DNA from: an uncultured Lachnospiraceae bacterium
Lineage (GTDB): Bacteria > Bacillota > Clostridia > Lachnospirales > Lachnospiraceae
DNA length: 64,000 nt
Reading direction: 5' to 3'
Assembly (NCBI GenBank): GCA_910587295.1
Contig: CAJULP010000058.1
Location: forward strand, 1 to 64,000
In this document: piece by piece, positions 16,227 to 25,876 of the stretch
How the letters are laid out: every line of letters starts with the position of its first letter
How positions within the stretch are numbered: the first letter of the stretch is position 1
Position numbers and translations under genes: made by a program
Notes under the pieces: model-generated
Database searches by the model: none
The model's input: the letters and a program-made list of their open reading frames with translations, nothing else
What the model was told of the DNA's origin: nothing

Positions 16227-17675
16227 ATGGTTGAGTATTTAGATTTTATCAACATATATATTATAGGCCTCATTGAGGGGGTCTTTCAGTTTTATTTCCT
16301 GGCCAAAATCCTGGAAAAGAGACTTTTGTTCCCATTCTATTTCCTGTTTGGAGTATGTGCGGTGATTGTCACCCGCTTCCTTTCAGTTGGCACGGTGACT
16401 GGCTTCGTGGTGATGGTATTTCTTCTTACGGTATGTGGGATTCTGGTCTGCCATGCGGATTTTAAGTCTTCCCTTCTGTATGCAGCCCTGACAATTGAAA
16501 TCATGCTGCTCTGCTATGGGATTGTGAAATCTCTGATAGGCCTGTTATACGCATGGCTGCCATATTTTTTCTATAATACGGCCGGTATTGCGGCCATGCT
16601 GGCCAGTGAGGCCGTTTCACTTTTTCTGACAGGGGTTTGTTACTATATGGTGTATCGCTATTTTTCCAGGGATGTTTTTTATCCAAGGGATGCAACGCAT
16701 CCCGTTCATACCACATCGGAAATGCAGCAAATGTTTCTGGTTTTTATTCCGATCCTGATGATTTTTATTATGAGTGAGTACATTAATACGCTTTCATTTG
16801 ATTACCAGTATGTGGTCTTTGAAGAGGACGGATATTTCGAGTATCTGCTCAGTCACTGGCAGCTGCTCGCAATGCATCTTTTGGGACTTTTAAGCCTGTT
16901 CTGCATTTTGTTCTCTTATAAGAAGCTACAGCAGAATTTCCGCCTCAGCACTGAAATTTCACTGCTGGAACAGGAAGAGTATTCCCTGAACCGGTATGTG
17001 GAGGAAGCAAAGACCCGTTACGATGAAACAAAGTCGTTCCGCCATGACATCAGGAACCACATCGCAGTGGTGAAAAATCTTCTGCAGAGCGGGAAAATGG
17101 AAGAAGCGGTAAGCTATATGGAAGATATGGATGATATAGCGGAAAAAATGTCATTCCCCTGCAGTACCAATAACCCGGTAGTGGATATTTTGGTGGGAAA
17201 TAAGCTGGGGATAGCCAAAAGCATGGGGATCGATGTGGACTGTTCCCTCCTTTTGCCATATCCCTGCAGTCTGCGTGACATTGATATCTGTATTGTCCTG
17301 TCAAATGCACTGGATAATGCCATCCAGGCATGTAAATGCCCGGATGGCATAGAAAAATATATCCATGTGTCCGGGCGTATCCAGGGAGATTTCCTTATGA
17401 TGGAAATAGAAAACAGCTTTCATGGGAAAGGTGCGTTCAAAAAAGGAACAGGCCTGTCGAATGTAAAGAAGGTGGCTGAAAAATATGGCGGTGCCATGAG
17501 TATAGAGACACAGGAGAATAGATTTGTCCTCCATGTGCTGCTGATCATTTCACAGCACCCAGAAGGTATCCTGCGGCAAATGGAAAGGATGACTGTTCCG
17601 GGGAAGGCGCAGGTAGAAAACGAGTTAAGCCAGAAAGACAATGATACCTACAGGCGGCAGAATGCTTCTGTATGA
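16227..17675 (+). CDS. AgrC-like GHKL histidine kinase
   Basis: A 482-residue sensor kinase: six or seven membrane segments (about 5-230), a dimerisation helix with the phosphorylated H273 in FRHDIRNH, and a GHKL ATPase domain with N-boxes (LSNALDNAIQAC) and GTGLSNV. The domain normally ends at the hydrophobic strand near residue 440. Here about 40 extra polar residues follow, which look like read-through of a lost stop. It has GGGGGCAGG before the ATG. With the preceding LytTR regulator it forms a two-component system of unknown signal. Confidence 0.9.
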   Translation: MVEYLDFINIYIIGLIEGVFQFYFLAKILEKRLLFPFYFLFGVCAVIVTRFLSVGTVTGFVVMVFLLTVCGILVCHADFKSSLLYAALTIEIMLLCYGIVKSLIGLLYAWLPYFFYNTAGIAAMLASEAVSLFLTGVCYYMVYRYFSRDVFYPRDATHPVHTTSEMQQMFLVFIPILMIFIMSEYINTLSFDYQYVVFEEDGYFEYLLSHWQLLAMHLLGLLSLFCILFSYKKLQQNFRLSTEISLLEQEEYSLNRYVEEAKTRYDETKSFRHDIRNHIAVVKNLLQSGKMEEAVSYMEDMDDIAEKMSFPCSTNNPVVDILVGNKLGIAKSMGIDVDCSLLLPYPCSLRDIDICIVLSNALDNAIQACKCPDGIEKYIHVSGRIQGDFLMMEIENSFHGKGAFKKGTGLSNVKKVAEKYGGAMSIETQENRFVLHVLLIISQHPEGILRQMERMTVPGKAQVENELSQKDNDTYRRQNASV

Positions 17676-17822
17676 GAATAAAGAGATTCGAATTTTTAGT
17701 GTATAATACAGGGAGATGATGGTAAATGCGCACTGTTTTCCGGTAGTGTAGAAATCATAGCGGCAACTGGACTTTTTAAAAGGATTATGTACGGAAAAAT
17801 TCAAATGGAGGTACAATTATGC

Positions 17823-18179
17823 ATGCGAAAACGATGGAAGGCCGCATTGGACGGGAAGACTGATTCTGTTCGGATTGGTGCAGACAACGGCATCTCTGTA
17901 GAAGAAACAGTGAATGCTATTAAGATGGAACCTGTAACCTATACGAAAACCGGGGAAGCATTTAAATCGGAATCTGGCACAAATATTTCTGCTTCAGAAG
18001 GAATGACAGAAGCTGTTAATAAATTTATTCCGATTTTTGTAGGATTACTTCTTATACTGCGCGGTCTGTTTTGGATTGTTGATGGAAAAAATGGAAACAA
18101 GAGAAGCTATTTCTTTGGCATAGCGGCCATTGTGATTGGAATCATCATGTTCGTAACCGTGTTTTTACAGATTCTGTAA
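17823..18179 (+). CDS. Small membrane protein with two C-terminal membrane segments
   Basis: The frame gives 118 residues from the ATG at 17823. A basic N-terminus, a polar middle rich in Glu/Lys/Thr, and two hydrophobic helices (about 65-85 and 95-118) are visible. No family is recognised. The GGAGG at 17807-17811 is better spaced for an ATG at 17819 in another frame, which ends after 14 codons. Either a frameshift has split an original gene or a short leader peptide precedes it. An upstream TATAAT (17702-17707) may be its -10 box. Confidence 0.5.
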   Translation: MRKRWKAALDGKTDSVRIGADNGISVEETVNAIKMEPVTYTKTGEAFKSESGTNISASEGMTEAVNKFIPIFVGLLLILRGLFWIVDGKNGNKRSYFFGIAAIVIGIIMFVTVFLQIL

Positions 18180-18185
18180 GGCGGG

Positions 18186-18215
18186 ACATAGATTCAGAAA
18201 GTTCTGAATTTATGT
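18186..18215. repeat. Imperfect palindrome between two small genes
   Basis: ATTCAGAA and TTCTGAAT (18192-18209) are a perfect inverted repeat with a two-base centre. After one mismatch the match continues with ACATA and TATGT. There is no T run, so it is more like an operator or mRNA hairpin than a terminator. Confidence 0.5.
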
Positions 18216-18238
18216 AATCATTAGAGAGGAGAATGGCA

Positions 18239-18445
18239 ATGAGTAAATATAACGCTTTGTGGGAATATGTGCAGAAAAGCGGAAAAGAATCCTTTCAGTT
18301 GACCTTTGAGGAGATTCAGGAGATTGCGGGGGTACCGATTGACCACGCTTTCCTGAAATATAAAAAGGAATTGGCGGACTATGGTTATCAGGTTGGGAAA
18401 ATATCCATGAAAGGGCAGACCGTGTGCTTTCATAAGGCAGACTGA
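18239..18445 (+). CDS. Small conserved protein (DUF7662-like)
   Basis: A 68-residue soluble protein starting MSKYNALWEYVQKSG. The ALWEYV...SFQLTFEEIQEIAG pattern is common in small clostridial proteins that I associate with DUF7662; function is unknown. AGGAG lies seven bases before the ATG at 18239, so this start is preferred over the ATG six bases upstream. Confidence 0.7.
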   Translation: MSKYNALWEYVQKSGKESFQLTFEEIQEIAGVPIDHAFLKYKKELADYGYQVGKISMKGQTVCFHKAD

Positions 18446-18509
18446 CTGCTTTACATATTGAAACAATTTGTCACGCGCAAGAGAATATTATGAACGATAG
18501 TCTAAGTTT

Positions 18510-18605
18510 ATGTGTTCTCTATTTGTAGAAACTGCTGCATGGGTCGCAAAAGAACTGAACAAAACAGTAAAAGAATTACCAAAGGATACAAGTGAAATAC
18601 TGTAA
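18510..18605 (+). other. Short ORF, probable gene remnant
   Basis: A 31-codon frame (starting M-C-S-L-F-V-E-T-A-A-W-V-A-K-E-L-N) reads like the opening of a real protein, but it lacks a ribosome binding site and a continuation. The surrounding 18446-18730 is AT-rich and otherwise empty. Confidence 0.2.
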
Positions 18606-18732
18606 GAAATATAAACTTTGAGTGTTAGATTATAAAAAGGAAAAAATGTTAATTCAATAACACATCCGAAACTTCTCATTTGTCGAGAAGACATATATTA
18701 AAAAGAAACGGGTGCTGATTGAGGTGCTGGAT

Positions 18733-19440
18733 ATGGAAAGAAAAATAAAATGCAGATCAGCTAATTTATGCACGGTAATCTTCCTGCTTTGTTTGTAAGG
18801 TTTGTAGAATACTTTTTGATTGAAACAGATCAAACGGCTATTGGGAAGCCTTTGCTTTGTCGTTTCTTTTGGATTGGAATTAGGGATTTTAGCTCTGCAA
18901 GGCAATCCTGCGCATTTGGAAATCTATATTGGCAGTTTTTCTTTAACCGGTTCTCAAATAAAGAATACAGAGTTCGTTTTTTTTCTGCTATGCATACTAT
19001 TCAATATCGTCAATGTGTGGATGGAGGAAGGTATTTTCCGCGGTCTGTTTATGAAAATACTTTCCGAAACAAAGCCATTTATGGCAGCGAATTTTTTTGC
19101 CGCGTTTTTATTTGGAATTTGGCACATTGTAATGCCGATCAGAAGCTATGTAAATGGCGAAATGTCGTTTGCGGCAATGGTCCTGATGGGTATCGGTTAT
19201 ATTATCCTTGCCGGAATTATGGGAATCAAATGGGGGCTTCTTTGACGCATTACGGGAAGCCTATGGGCAGGTCTTGGCGATCATTTATTCAATAATACAG
19301 TTGCTGCCAATATGCTGCATGTCGTTTCGCAAAATGGCGTGGACGAATTACAAATTGTCCGAATCATGGCTGCGCAGATTATTTCCTTCGTTTTTGTGTT
19401 GATGGTTTATTATTACAAGAACGGAAAAGGAAATAGATAG
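18733..19440 (+). pseudogene. Broken CPBP-family intramembrane protease
   Basis: The reading frame starts at ATG 18733 and continues in the same frame to TAG 19440 but is interrupted. Around 18796-18819 three stops occur within nine codons where a membrane helix should continue, which suggests a deletion. A single in-frame TGA at 19243-19245 then separates the first two motifs (EEGIFRG and FGIWHIV) from the third (DHLFNNT). Downstream of that TGA the frame still encodes a normal family ending. The protein cannot be made whole. It is unrelated in position to the intact CPBP gene at 6.7 kb. Confidence 0.8.
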
Positions 19441-19547
19441 AAGCCTGCATGGGACTTGGGATTTAGAAAAAAGAGTTTGATCAATGGGCTTAAAAAATAC
19501 GGTATCATTGAAGAACTTTATGTGTGGGACAAAGAAGGAGAAATTCA

Positions 19548-19676
19548 ATGGGCAATTTAAAAGAATTAGGGAAACTGATGAAAGAGCATCCTATCATTAT
19601 TGTTGTAACATTAGCAGCGATGGCTGTGGGCGCAATTTTGGGAGCGGTCGCGTTTTATCAGGGGTGGTTAGGATGA
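19548..19676 (+). CDS. 42-residue single-pass membrane peptide
   Basis: An AGAAGGAG precedes an ATG that opens a 42-codon frame. The product has a short amphipathic Lys/Glu start and one strong membrane helix (about 15-38) rich in Ala, Val and Gly. Nothing in it is damaged, although the neighbours are. I do not recognise it. It might be a toxin-like or regulatory small membrane protein. The 100 bases before it carry a short open remnant with no start. Confidence 0.5.
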   Translation: MGNLKELGKLMKEHPIIIVVTLAAMAVGAILGAVAFYQGWLG

Positions 19677-19723
19677 CTTTTACTTATGTAAATGCAGGTT
19701 GAACAATACGGAGGCAATAGAGT

Positions 19724-20359
19724 ATGGAACTTGTAAAACTGACACACGAAAATATTGATAAAGAACACATCAGTTGTGCAATCTCCAATAACAGGGATAT
19801 TCAGGTCATGTCCAAAAAGAACTGACTGAAAGACAGGCTGGACGAGGGGATCGTATTCTTAAAAGGCAATGTCCGGGGAAAATGCTTCATTGAATATATC
19901 CCTGCGGAATATGCATGGGCGCCCATCAAGGCGGAGGGATATATACATCGACTGCCTGTGGGTATCCGGACAGTTCAAGGGGCATGGATACTCGAACCTC
20001 CTGCTTGAAGCGTTCATCGAAGACAGTAAAGAGAAAGGGAAAAAGGGGCTTGCGATTCTGTCCTCCAAAAAGAAAATGGGATTCCTCTCCGCTCCAAAGT
20101 ATATGAGCTATAAGGGATTTCAGACAGCGGATACGGCAGAGCCTTATTTGAGCTGATGTACCTGCCATTTGAGGAGGATGCCTCCATTCCCTGTTTCCGG
20201 AATAGCGTGAGCAGGCAGAAAGATATGCCGGAAGGATTTGTGCTGTATTACACAAACCAATGCCCCTTTGCCCTTTACCCTTTACACCCTTTTCCCTTTT
20301 CCATGACGGGCAGTTTGTGACACGATTATATAGAATGGTGCAGATCCATAGATGTAAAC
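19724..20359 (+). pseudogene. Broken GNAT acetyltransferase (YoaP-like)
   Basis: The remains of a full-length GNAT protein can be followed through several lesions. It begins with a good GGAGG and MELVKLTHENIDKEHI, then meets TGA where a Trp is expected (about 19824). Near 19945 two bases are missing in a TATA run, moving the frame. The acetyl-CoA region (SGQFKGHGYSNLLLEA) is then readable. Near 20148 one T is missing in EPYFELMYLPF. The end is distorted by a CCCTTT-rich tract (20262-20302), after which a YDGQFVT-like C-terminal domain remnant is just visible. Confidence 0.75.
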
Positions 20360-20619
20360 ACGAAAGAGGAAACGGTGAACGACTTCCTGAAGGATCTCGG
20401 CCATTGCGATTATAGCGTTCGTTCGTCAGAGAGAAGAAAAGGCTTTGCTGCAGAAATGCTGCGGCAATTACCCGGAATGGCGGAGTCTATCAGCGCAGCT
20501 TTGAAATGGATGGAGAATGGACGTTTATAGGTTTTACCGAACCTGAGAGAAATAGTAAAAAGGAACTGTTAAAGATTGTTGCAGATGTAAAAGAATTTCT
20601 TCCGAATGCAGGATGGAAA
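20360..20619 (+). pseudogene. Remnants of further genes, one GNAT-like
   Basis: Short frames only. About 20390-20460 encodes NDFLKDLG then YSVRSSERRKGFAAEMLR, the acetyl-CoA loop of a second GNAT acetyltransferase. About 20480-20640, in another frame, encodes an MDGEWTFIGFTEPERN segment and a helical end, origin unknown. Neither has a start, and the frames are out of register. Confidence 0.55.
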
Positions 20620-20633
20620 AGAACAAAAGTTCG
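20620..20633. promoter_or_regulatory. LexA (SOS) box upstream of uvrBA
   Basis: The sequence AGAACAAAAGTTCG contains GAAC-N4-GTTC, the operator recognised by LexA/DinR of Bacillus and clostridia. A possible -10 box, TAAGAT, is at 20666-20671. The site lies 150 bp before the uvrB start, and uvrBA is a classic SOS operon, which makes the assignment convincing. Confidence 0.85.
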
Positions 20634-20782
20634 ATTTTTGTCTATACAAACTTAGTGATTTGTGGTAAGATAAAAAAGTTCTTTCAGTGTTGCTTTGTCT
20701 GCATGGAATTACAGAGGTACGCCAAGGAGCAAAAACAGCAAACCAGGCGTCTTTTTTACTATGAAATCAGAGGTGAGTATTT

Positions 20783-22783
20783 GTGCAAAATGAACAAAAA
20801 TGCTTTAAACTTCACTCGGAATACCAGCCCACAGGCGACCAGCCTGCGGCTATAGAAGCTTTGGTCAAAGGCTTTAAAGAAGGCAATCAATTCCAGACTT
20901 TACTGGGTGTTACCGGCTCCGGAAAGACCTTTACCATGGCCAACGTGATCGCGCGGCTGAACAAGCCCACATTGGTCATAGCGCACAACAAGACTTTGGC
21001 TGGACAGCTTTACGGGGAGTTTAAGGAGTTCTTCCCGGAAAACGCAGTGGAATACTTTGTGTCCTATTACGATTATTACCAGCCGGAAGCCTACGTGCCT
21101 TCTTCGGATACTTATATAGCCAAGGATTCCTCGGTAAATGACGAGATAGACAAATTGCGCCTTTCGGCTACCGCTTCCTTGTCGGAGCGGCGGGATGTGG
21201 TAGTGGTTGCCAGTGTGTCCTGTATTTACGGCCTGGGAAGCCCGGACGATTATCAGGAAATGATCGTGTCACTGCGGCCGGGGATGACCAAGGATCGTGA
21301 TCAGGTGCTGCGGGAACTGGTGGACATCCAGTATGACAGAAATGATATGGATCTTGGCAGAGGGTGCTTCCGGGTCAGAGGCGATGTGGTGGAGGTTTAC
21401 CCGGCACAGGGCGGAGACCATTTGATCAGGATTGAGTTTTTCGGGGATGAGATTGACCGGATTGCATTGACGGACCCTCTTACCGGACAGGTGCAGGCAA
21501 CTTTGGGGCATGTGGCGATTTTCCCTGCATCCCATTACGTGGTTCCCCAGGAAAAGATCAACGCTGCCTGTATCAATATTGAAGCGGAATTGGAGGAGCG
21601 CATCCGGTATTTTAAAAGTGAGGATAAGCTTCTGGAAGCCCAGCGGATTTCTGAGCGTACCAATTTTGATATAGAGATGCTTAGGGAGACCGGATTTTGC
21701 TCAGGTATCGAGAATTACTCCCGGCATTTGGCGGGGATGCCGGCGGGGGCAATGCCCCATACACTGATGGACTATTTCGGGGATGATTATCTGATCATCA
21801 TCGACGAATCCCATATGACGATCCCGCAGATTGGCGCTATGTACGTAGGTGATCGTTCCCGGAAGACCACGCTGGTGGATTATGGATTCCGGCTTCCATC
21901 GGCGCTGGATAACAGGCCCTTATGTTTTGCGGAGTTTGAGGATCATATTGACCAGATGATGTTTGTGTCGGCAACTCCGGCAGCTTATGAGTGTGACCAT
22001 GAATTACTTCGGACGGAGCAGATCATCCGGCCTACCGGGCTTTTGGACCCGGAGATCTCCGTGCGCCCGGTAGAAGGGCAGATCGATGACCTGATCGCGG
22101 AAATCCGTAAAGAGACAGATAAGCATAACAAGGTATTGGTGACTACCCTGACTAAGCGTATGGCGGAAGATTTGACGGATTATATGAACGATGTAGGGGT
22201 TCGGGTGAAATACCTCCATTCAGATATCGACACTCTGGAGCGGGCGGAGATCATCCGGGATATGCGTCTGGATGTGTTTGACGTGCTGGTGGGGATCAAC
22301 CTTTTGCGGGAGGGGCTGGATATTCCGGAGATCTCGCTGGTGGCAATTTTAGATGCGGATAAGGAAGGGTTCCTGCGTTCGGAAACTTCCCTGATCCAGA
22401 CCATAGGCCGTGCGGCAAGAAATGTGGAAGGGCATGTGGTCATGTATGCGGACCGAATGACGGATTCCATGCGGGCAGCCATTGACGAGACCAACAGGCG
22501 GCGTGCCATCCAGCAGAAATATAATGAAGACCATAACATTACCCCGCAATCCATCAAAAAGGCAGTTAGAGATCTGATCAGTATATCAAGAGTGATTGCT
22601 AAGGAAGAGCTGCAGTTTGAGAAAGATCCTGAATCCATGAGCAAGGCAGAATTGGAAAAGCTCATCGGCAAGATTGAAAAGCAGATGAAAAAAGCGGCGG
22701 CGGATCTTAATTTTGAGGCGGCGGCAGAACTCAGGGATAAGATGGCGGAACTAAAGAAAAAATATAACGAACTGGAAAAATAA
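20783..22783 (+). CDS. uvrB: Excinuclease ABC subunit B
   Basis: A 666-residue helicase-like protein that loads onto damaged DNA with UvrA and then recruits UvrC. Visible are the N-terminal [20 protein letters not shown], Walker A (GVTGSGKT), the beta-hairpin region with [10 protein letters not shown], helicase motifs II-VI and a C-terminal UVR domain (about 625-660) that binds UvrC. It starts at GTG with AGAGGTG seven bases upstream. uvrA follows after 24 bases and uvrC is at 50.4 kb, so all three subunits lie in the window. SOS control by the upstream LexA box is expected. Confidence 0.97.
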   Translation: MQNEQKCFKLHSEYQPTGDQPAAIEALVKGFKEGNQFQTLLGVTGSGKTFTMANVIARLNKPTLVIAHNKTLAGQLYGEFKEFFPENAVEYFVSYYDYYQPEAYVPSSDTYIAKDSSVNDEIDKLRLSATASLSERRDVVVVASVSCIYGLGSPDDYQEMIVSLRPGMTKDRDQVLRELVDIQYDRNDMDLGRGCFRVRGDVVEVYPAQGGDHLIRIEFFGDEIDRIALTDPLTGQVQATLGHVAIFPASHYVVPQEKINAACINIEAELEERIRYFKSEDKLLEAQRISERTNFDIEMLRETGFCSGIENYSRHLAGMPAGAMPHTLMDYFGDDYLIIIDESHMTIPQIGAMYVGDRSRKTTLVDYGFRLPSALDNRPLCFAEFEDHIDQMMFVSATPAAYECDHELLRTEQIIRPTGLLDPEISVRPVEGQIDDLIAEIRKETDKHNKVLVTTLTKRMAEDLTDYMNDVGVRVKYLHSDIDTLERAEIIRDMRLDVFDVLVGINLLREGLDIPEISLVAILDADKEGFLRSETSLIQTIGRAARNVEGHVVMYADRMTDSMRAAIDETNRRRAIQQKYNEDHNITPQSIKKAVRDLISISRVIAKEELQFEKDPESMSKAELEKLIGKIEKQMKKAAADLNFEAAAELRDKMAELKKKYNELEK

Positions 22784-22807
22784 AGTTGAAAGGAAACGGT
22801 TATCAAG

Positions 22808-25702
22808 ATGAAGTTATCGGATCAGCATGTAGAAACACCCAGAATGCGTCCCAGGGAATACATTAAGATCAGGGGGGCCAACGAGCACAATCTTCGGGGG
22901 CTTGACGTGGATATTCCAAGAAATGAACTGGTGGTCCTTACGGGCCTTTCCGGTTCCGGAAAATCCTCCCTTGCTTTTGATACGATCTATGCGGAAGGTC
23001 AGAGAAGGTACATGGAATCACTGTCCTCTTATGCAAGGCAGTTCCTTGGGCAAATGGAGAAGCCCAATGTGGAGAAGATAGAAGGGCTTTCCCCGGCCAT
23101 TTCCATTGACCAGAAGTCTACAAACAGGAATCCCCGTTCTACGGTAGGAACCGTTACGGAGATTTACGACTATTTCCGGCTTTTATATGCCAGGATCGGG
23201 ATTCCCCACTGTCCGGAGTGCGGAAAAGAGATCAAGCGGCAGAGTGTGGACCAGATGGTGGATCAGATCATGGAACTGCCGGAAGGAACCAGACTGCAGT
23301 TACTTGCGCCTGTGGTGCGGGGCAGGAAGGGAGAGCATACCAAAGTGTTTGACCGCGCAAAAAGAAGCGGTTATGTCCGGGCCCGGGTGGATGGCAGTCT
23401 TTATGAACTGACAGAGGAGATCAAGCTGGACAAGAACATTAAACACAATATAGAGATCGTGGTGGACAGGCTGGTGGTGAAGCCGGGAATCGAAAGAAGG
23501 CTTACGGATTCCGTGGAAAATGTGCTGGAACTTGCAGAAGGGCTTTTGATGGTGGATGTAATCGACGGTGAGACGGTCAATTTCAGTCAGAGCTTTGCCT
23601 GCCCGGACTGCGGCGTCAGCATCAGTGAGATTGAGCCCAGGAGCTTTTCCTTTAACAATCCCTTTGGTGCGTGTCCTGTCTGCTTTGGCCTTGGCTATAA
23701 GATGGAGTTTGACCCGGAACTGATGATCCCGGACCGGACGCTGAGCATCAATGCGGGGGCGATTCAGGTTATGGGCTGGCAGTCCAGCAGTGAAGAAGGC
23801 AGCTTTACCAATGCGCTTTTGCAGGCGCTTTCCAAGGAATATCAGTTTGACCTTGACACACCGGTAGAAGAGCTGCCAGAGAAGGTTTTTCAGATATTGA
23901 TGTACGGAACTAATGGTAAAGAAGTAAAGGTGCATTACAAAGGGCAAAGGGGCGAAGGGGTCTATCCGGTTGCCTTTGAAGGCCTGATTAAAAACATGGA
24001 AAGAAAATACAGGGAAACCGGTTCTGATTATATGAAGCAGGAGTACGAAACCTTTATGCGCATTACACCCTGTAAGGAATGCGGCGGCATGAGGCTTAAG
24101 AAGGAATCCCTTGCTGTTACGGTATCTGAGAAGAACATTTATGAGATCACTTCCATGTCGATTCGTGACCTTTATAGTTTTTTGAAGGAGATGAAGCTTT
24201 CCACCCAGCAGCAATTAATAGGGAAGCAGGTGTTAAAGGAGATTAATGCAAGGGTAGGGTTTTTGATCGATGTGGGGCTTGAATACCTTTCCTTGTCACG
24301 CGCAACGGGCACCTTGTCCGGCGGGGAGGCTCAAAGAATCCGTCTGGCAACGCAGATTGGCTCTGGGCTGGTCGGCGTATGCTATATTTTGGACGAGCCC
24401 AGCATAGGCCTTCATCAGAGGGATAATGATAAGCTTCTCAATACCTTAAAGAATCTTCGGGATTTGGGTAATACGCTGCTTGTGGTGGAACATGACGAGG
24501 ACACTATGCTGGAAGCGGATTATATCGTGGATATCGGCCCGGGCGCAGGTTCCCATGGCGGCAGCGTGGTAGCTCAGGGAACGGCCCGGGAGATCATGGA
24601 GATGGAAGGCTCCATTACAGGCCAGTACTTAAGCGGCAGGATCCAGGTGCCCGTACCGGAGACCAGGCGCAAGCCCAAGGGATGGCTTGCCGTGAGCGGT
24701 GCGTCGGAAAACAACCTGAAAAATATCACCGTAAATATTCCTACCGGAATTTTTACCTGTGTCACCGGCGTTTCCGGATCGGGAAAAAGCTCTCTGGTGA
24801 ATGAGATTCTTTATAAGCGGCTTGCAAGGGATTTAAACCGGGCAAGGACTATACCGGGGAAGCATAAGAACATTACAGGGATCAAAAAATTGGATAAGGT
24901 GATCAACATTGACCAATCTCCTATCGGAAGGACGCCCAGATCCAACCCGGCGACTTATACCGGGGTGTTTGACATGATCAGGGATCTGTTTGCGGGAACG
25001 CCGGATGCCAAGTCCAAAGGCTATAAGAAAGGGCGTTTCAGCTTTAATGTGAAAGGCGGACGGTGTGAGGCTTGCGGCGGGGATGGAATCATTAAGATTG
25101 AAATGCATTTCCTGCCGGATGTATATGTTCCCTGTGAAGTCTGTGGAGGCAAGCGTTATAACAGGGAAACGCTGGATGTGAAGTATAAAGGAAAGAACAT
25201 TTATGACGTGCTGGATATGACGGTGGAAGAAGCGGTTCCGTTTTTTGAAAACCTTCCATCCATCCGGAGGAAAATTGAGACTTTAAACGATGTAGGGCTT
25301 TCTTATGTGAAGCTGGGGCAGCCCTCTACCACTTTGTCCGGAGGGGAAGCCCAGAGGATCAAGCTTGCCACGGAGCTTAGCAAAAGGAGTACGGGGAATA
25401 CCATTTATATTTTGGATGAGCCTACCACAGGACTCCATTTTGCGGACGTGCATAAATTAGTAGAGATTCTGCACAGGCTGGCAGACGGGGGCAACACGGT
25501 AGTAGTGATTGAGCATAATCTGGATGTGATCAAGACAGCGGACTATATCATTGATATGGGCCCGGAGGGCGGTGACAGAGGGGGAACGGTAGTAGCCTGC
25601 GGCACGCCGGAGGAGATTGCCGGCACGCCGGAATCTTATACCGGCCAATATGTAAAAAAAATGTTGAAAAAGTATAAAGAAAATCTGGAGAAGTACCGAT
25701 AA
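22808..25702 (+). CDS. uvrA: Excinuclease ABC subunit A
   Basis: A 964-residue damage-recognition ATPase. It has two ABC modules, each with Walker A (GLSGSGKSS and GVSGSGKSS) and an LSGGEAQRI signature. Zinc-binding Cys pairs occur in the CPEC insert, in the CPDC...CPVC segment and in the CEACGGDG...CEVCGG segment. Length is slightly above the usual 940, from about 15 extra N-terminal residues; an internal Met (about residue 13) just before [10 protein letters not shown] is an alternative start. It is co-transcribed with uvrB. Confidence 0.97.
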   Translation: MKLSDQHVETPRMRPREYIKIRGANEHNLRGLDVDIPRNELVVLTGLSGSGKSSLAFDTIYAEGQRRYMESLSSYARQFLGQMEKPNVEKIEGLSPAISIDQKSTNRNPRSTVGTVTEIYDYFRLLYARIGIPHCPECGKEIKRQSVDQMVDQIMELPEGTRLQLLAPVVRGRKGEHTKVFDRAKRSGYVRARVDGSLYELTEEIKLDKNIKHNIEIVVDRLVVKPGIERRLTDSVENVLELAEGLLMVDVIDGETVNFSQSFACPDCGVSISEIEPRSFSFNNPFGACPVCFGLGYKMEFDPELMIPDRTLSINAGAIQVMGWQSSSEEGSFTNALLQALSKEYQFDLDTPVEELPEKVFQILMYGTNGKEVKVHYKGQRGEGVYPVAFEGLIKNMERKYRETGSDYMKQEYETFMRITPCKECGGMRLKKESLAVTVSEKNIYEITSMSIRDLYSFLKEMKLSTQQQLIGKQVLKEINARVGFLIDVGLEYLSLSRATGTLSGGEAQRIRLATQIGSGLVGVCYILDEPSIGLHQRDNDKLLNTLKNLRDLGNTLLVVEHDEDTMLEADYIVDIGPGAGSHGGSVVAQGTAREIMEMEGSITGQYLSGRIQVPVPETRRKPKGWLAVSGASENNLKNITVNIPTGIFTCVTGVSGSGKSSLVNEILYKRLARDLNRARTIPGKHKNITGIKKLDKVINIDQSPIGRTPRSNPATYTGVFDMIRDLFAGTPDAKSKGYKKGRFSFNVKGGRCEACGGDGIIKIEMHFLPDVYVPCEVCGGKRYNRETLDVKYKGKNIYDVLDMTVEEAVPFFENLPSIRRKIETLNDVGLSYVKLGQPSTTLSGGEAQRIKLATELSKRSTGNTIYILDEPTTGLHFADVHKLVEILHRLADGGNTVVVIEHNLDVIKTADYIIDMGPEGGDRGGTVVACGTPEEIAGTPESYTGQYVKKMLKKYKENLEKYR

Positions 25703-25716
25703 ATAAAAAGAAGCAT

Positions 25717-25763
25717 GGACGCAGTAGTTAAGACGGAAGGAGCCGTTCTTATTTCCTGCGTTC
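25717..25763 (+). terminator. Terminator hairpin after uvrA
   Basis: GGACGCAG (25717-25724) pairs with CTGCGTTC (25756-25763). Inside, AAGACGG pairs with CCGTTCTT with one bulge. A T-rich stretch follows. It separates uvrBA from the mreB-flagellar operon. Confidence 0.6.
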
Positions 25764-25802
25764 ATTTTGCAATACTTTTTGTTAATTTTTTATGAAATCC
25801 CT

Positions 25803-25830
25803 TTGAAAAACTATTTCTATGGGTTATAAT
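25803..25830 (+). promoter_or_regulatory. Promoter of the mreB-flagellar rod operon
   Basis: TTGAAA (25803-25808) and a perfect TATAAT (25825-25830) are 16 bp apart, about 47 bases before the mreB-like start. This is a housekeeping-sigma promoter. No SigD-type (TAAA...GCCGATA) sequence is seen. Confidence 0.75.
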
Positions 25831-25876
25831 AATTTGCGGAACAGCCATAAGAGTAGAAGAGAAAGGGGTATATGGC

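Noticed and set aside
19243..19245. In-frame TGA in the CPBP remnant, and a TGA at an expected Trp in the acetyltransferase remnant, as possible recoding of TGA.
   Set aside because: TGA ends many intact genes in the window (for example the thioesterase and fba), and both remnants have further lesions.
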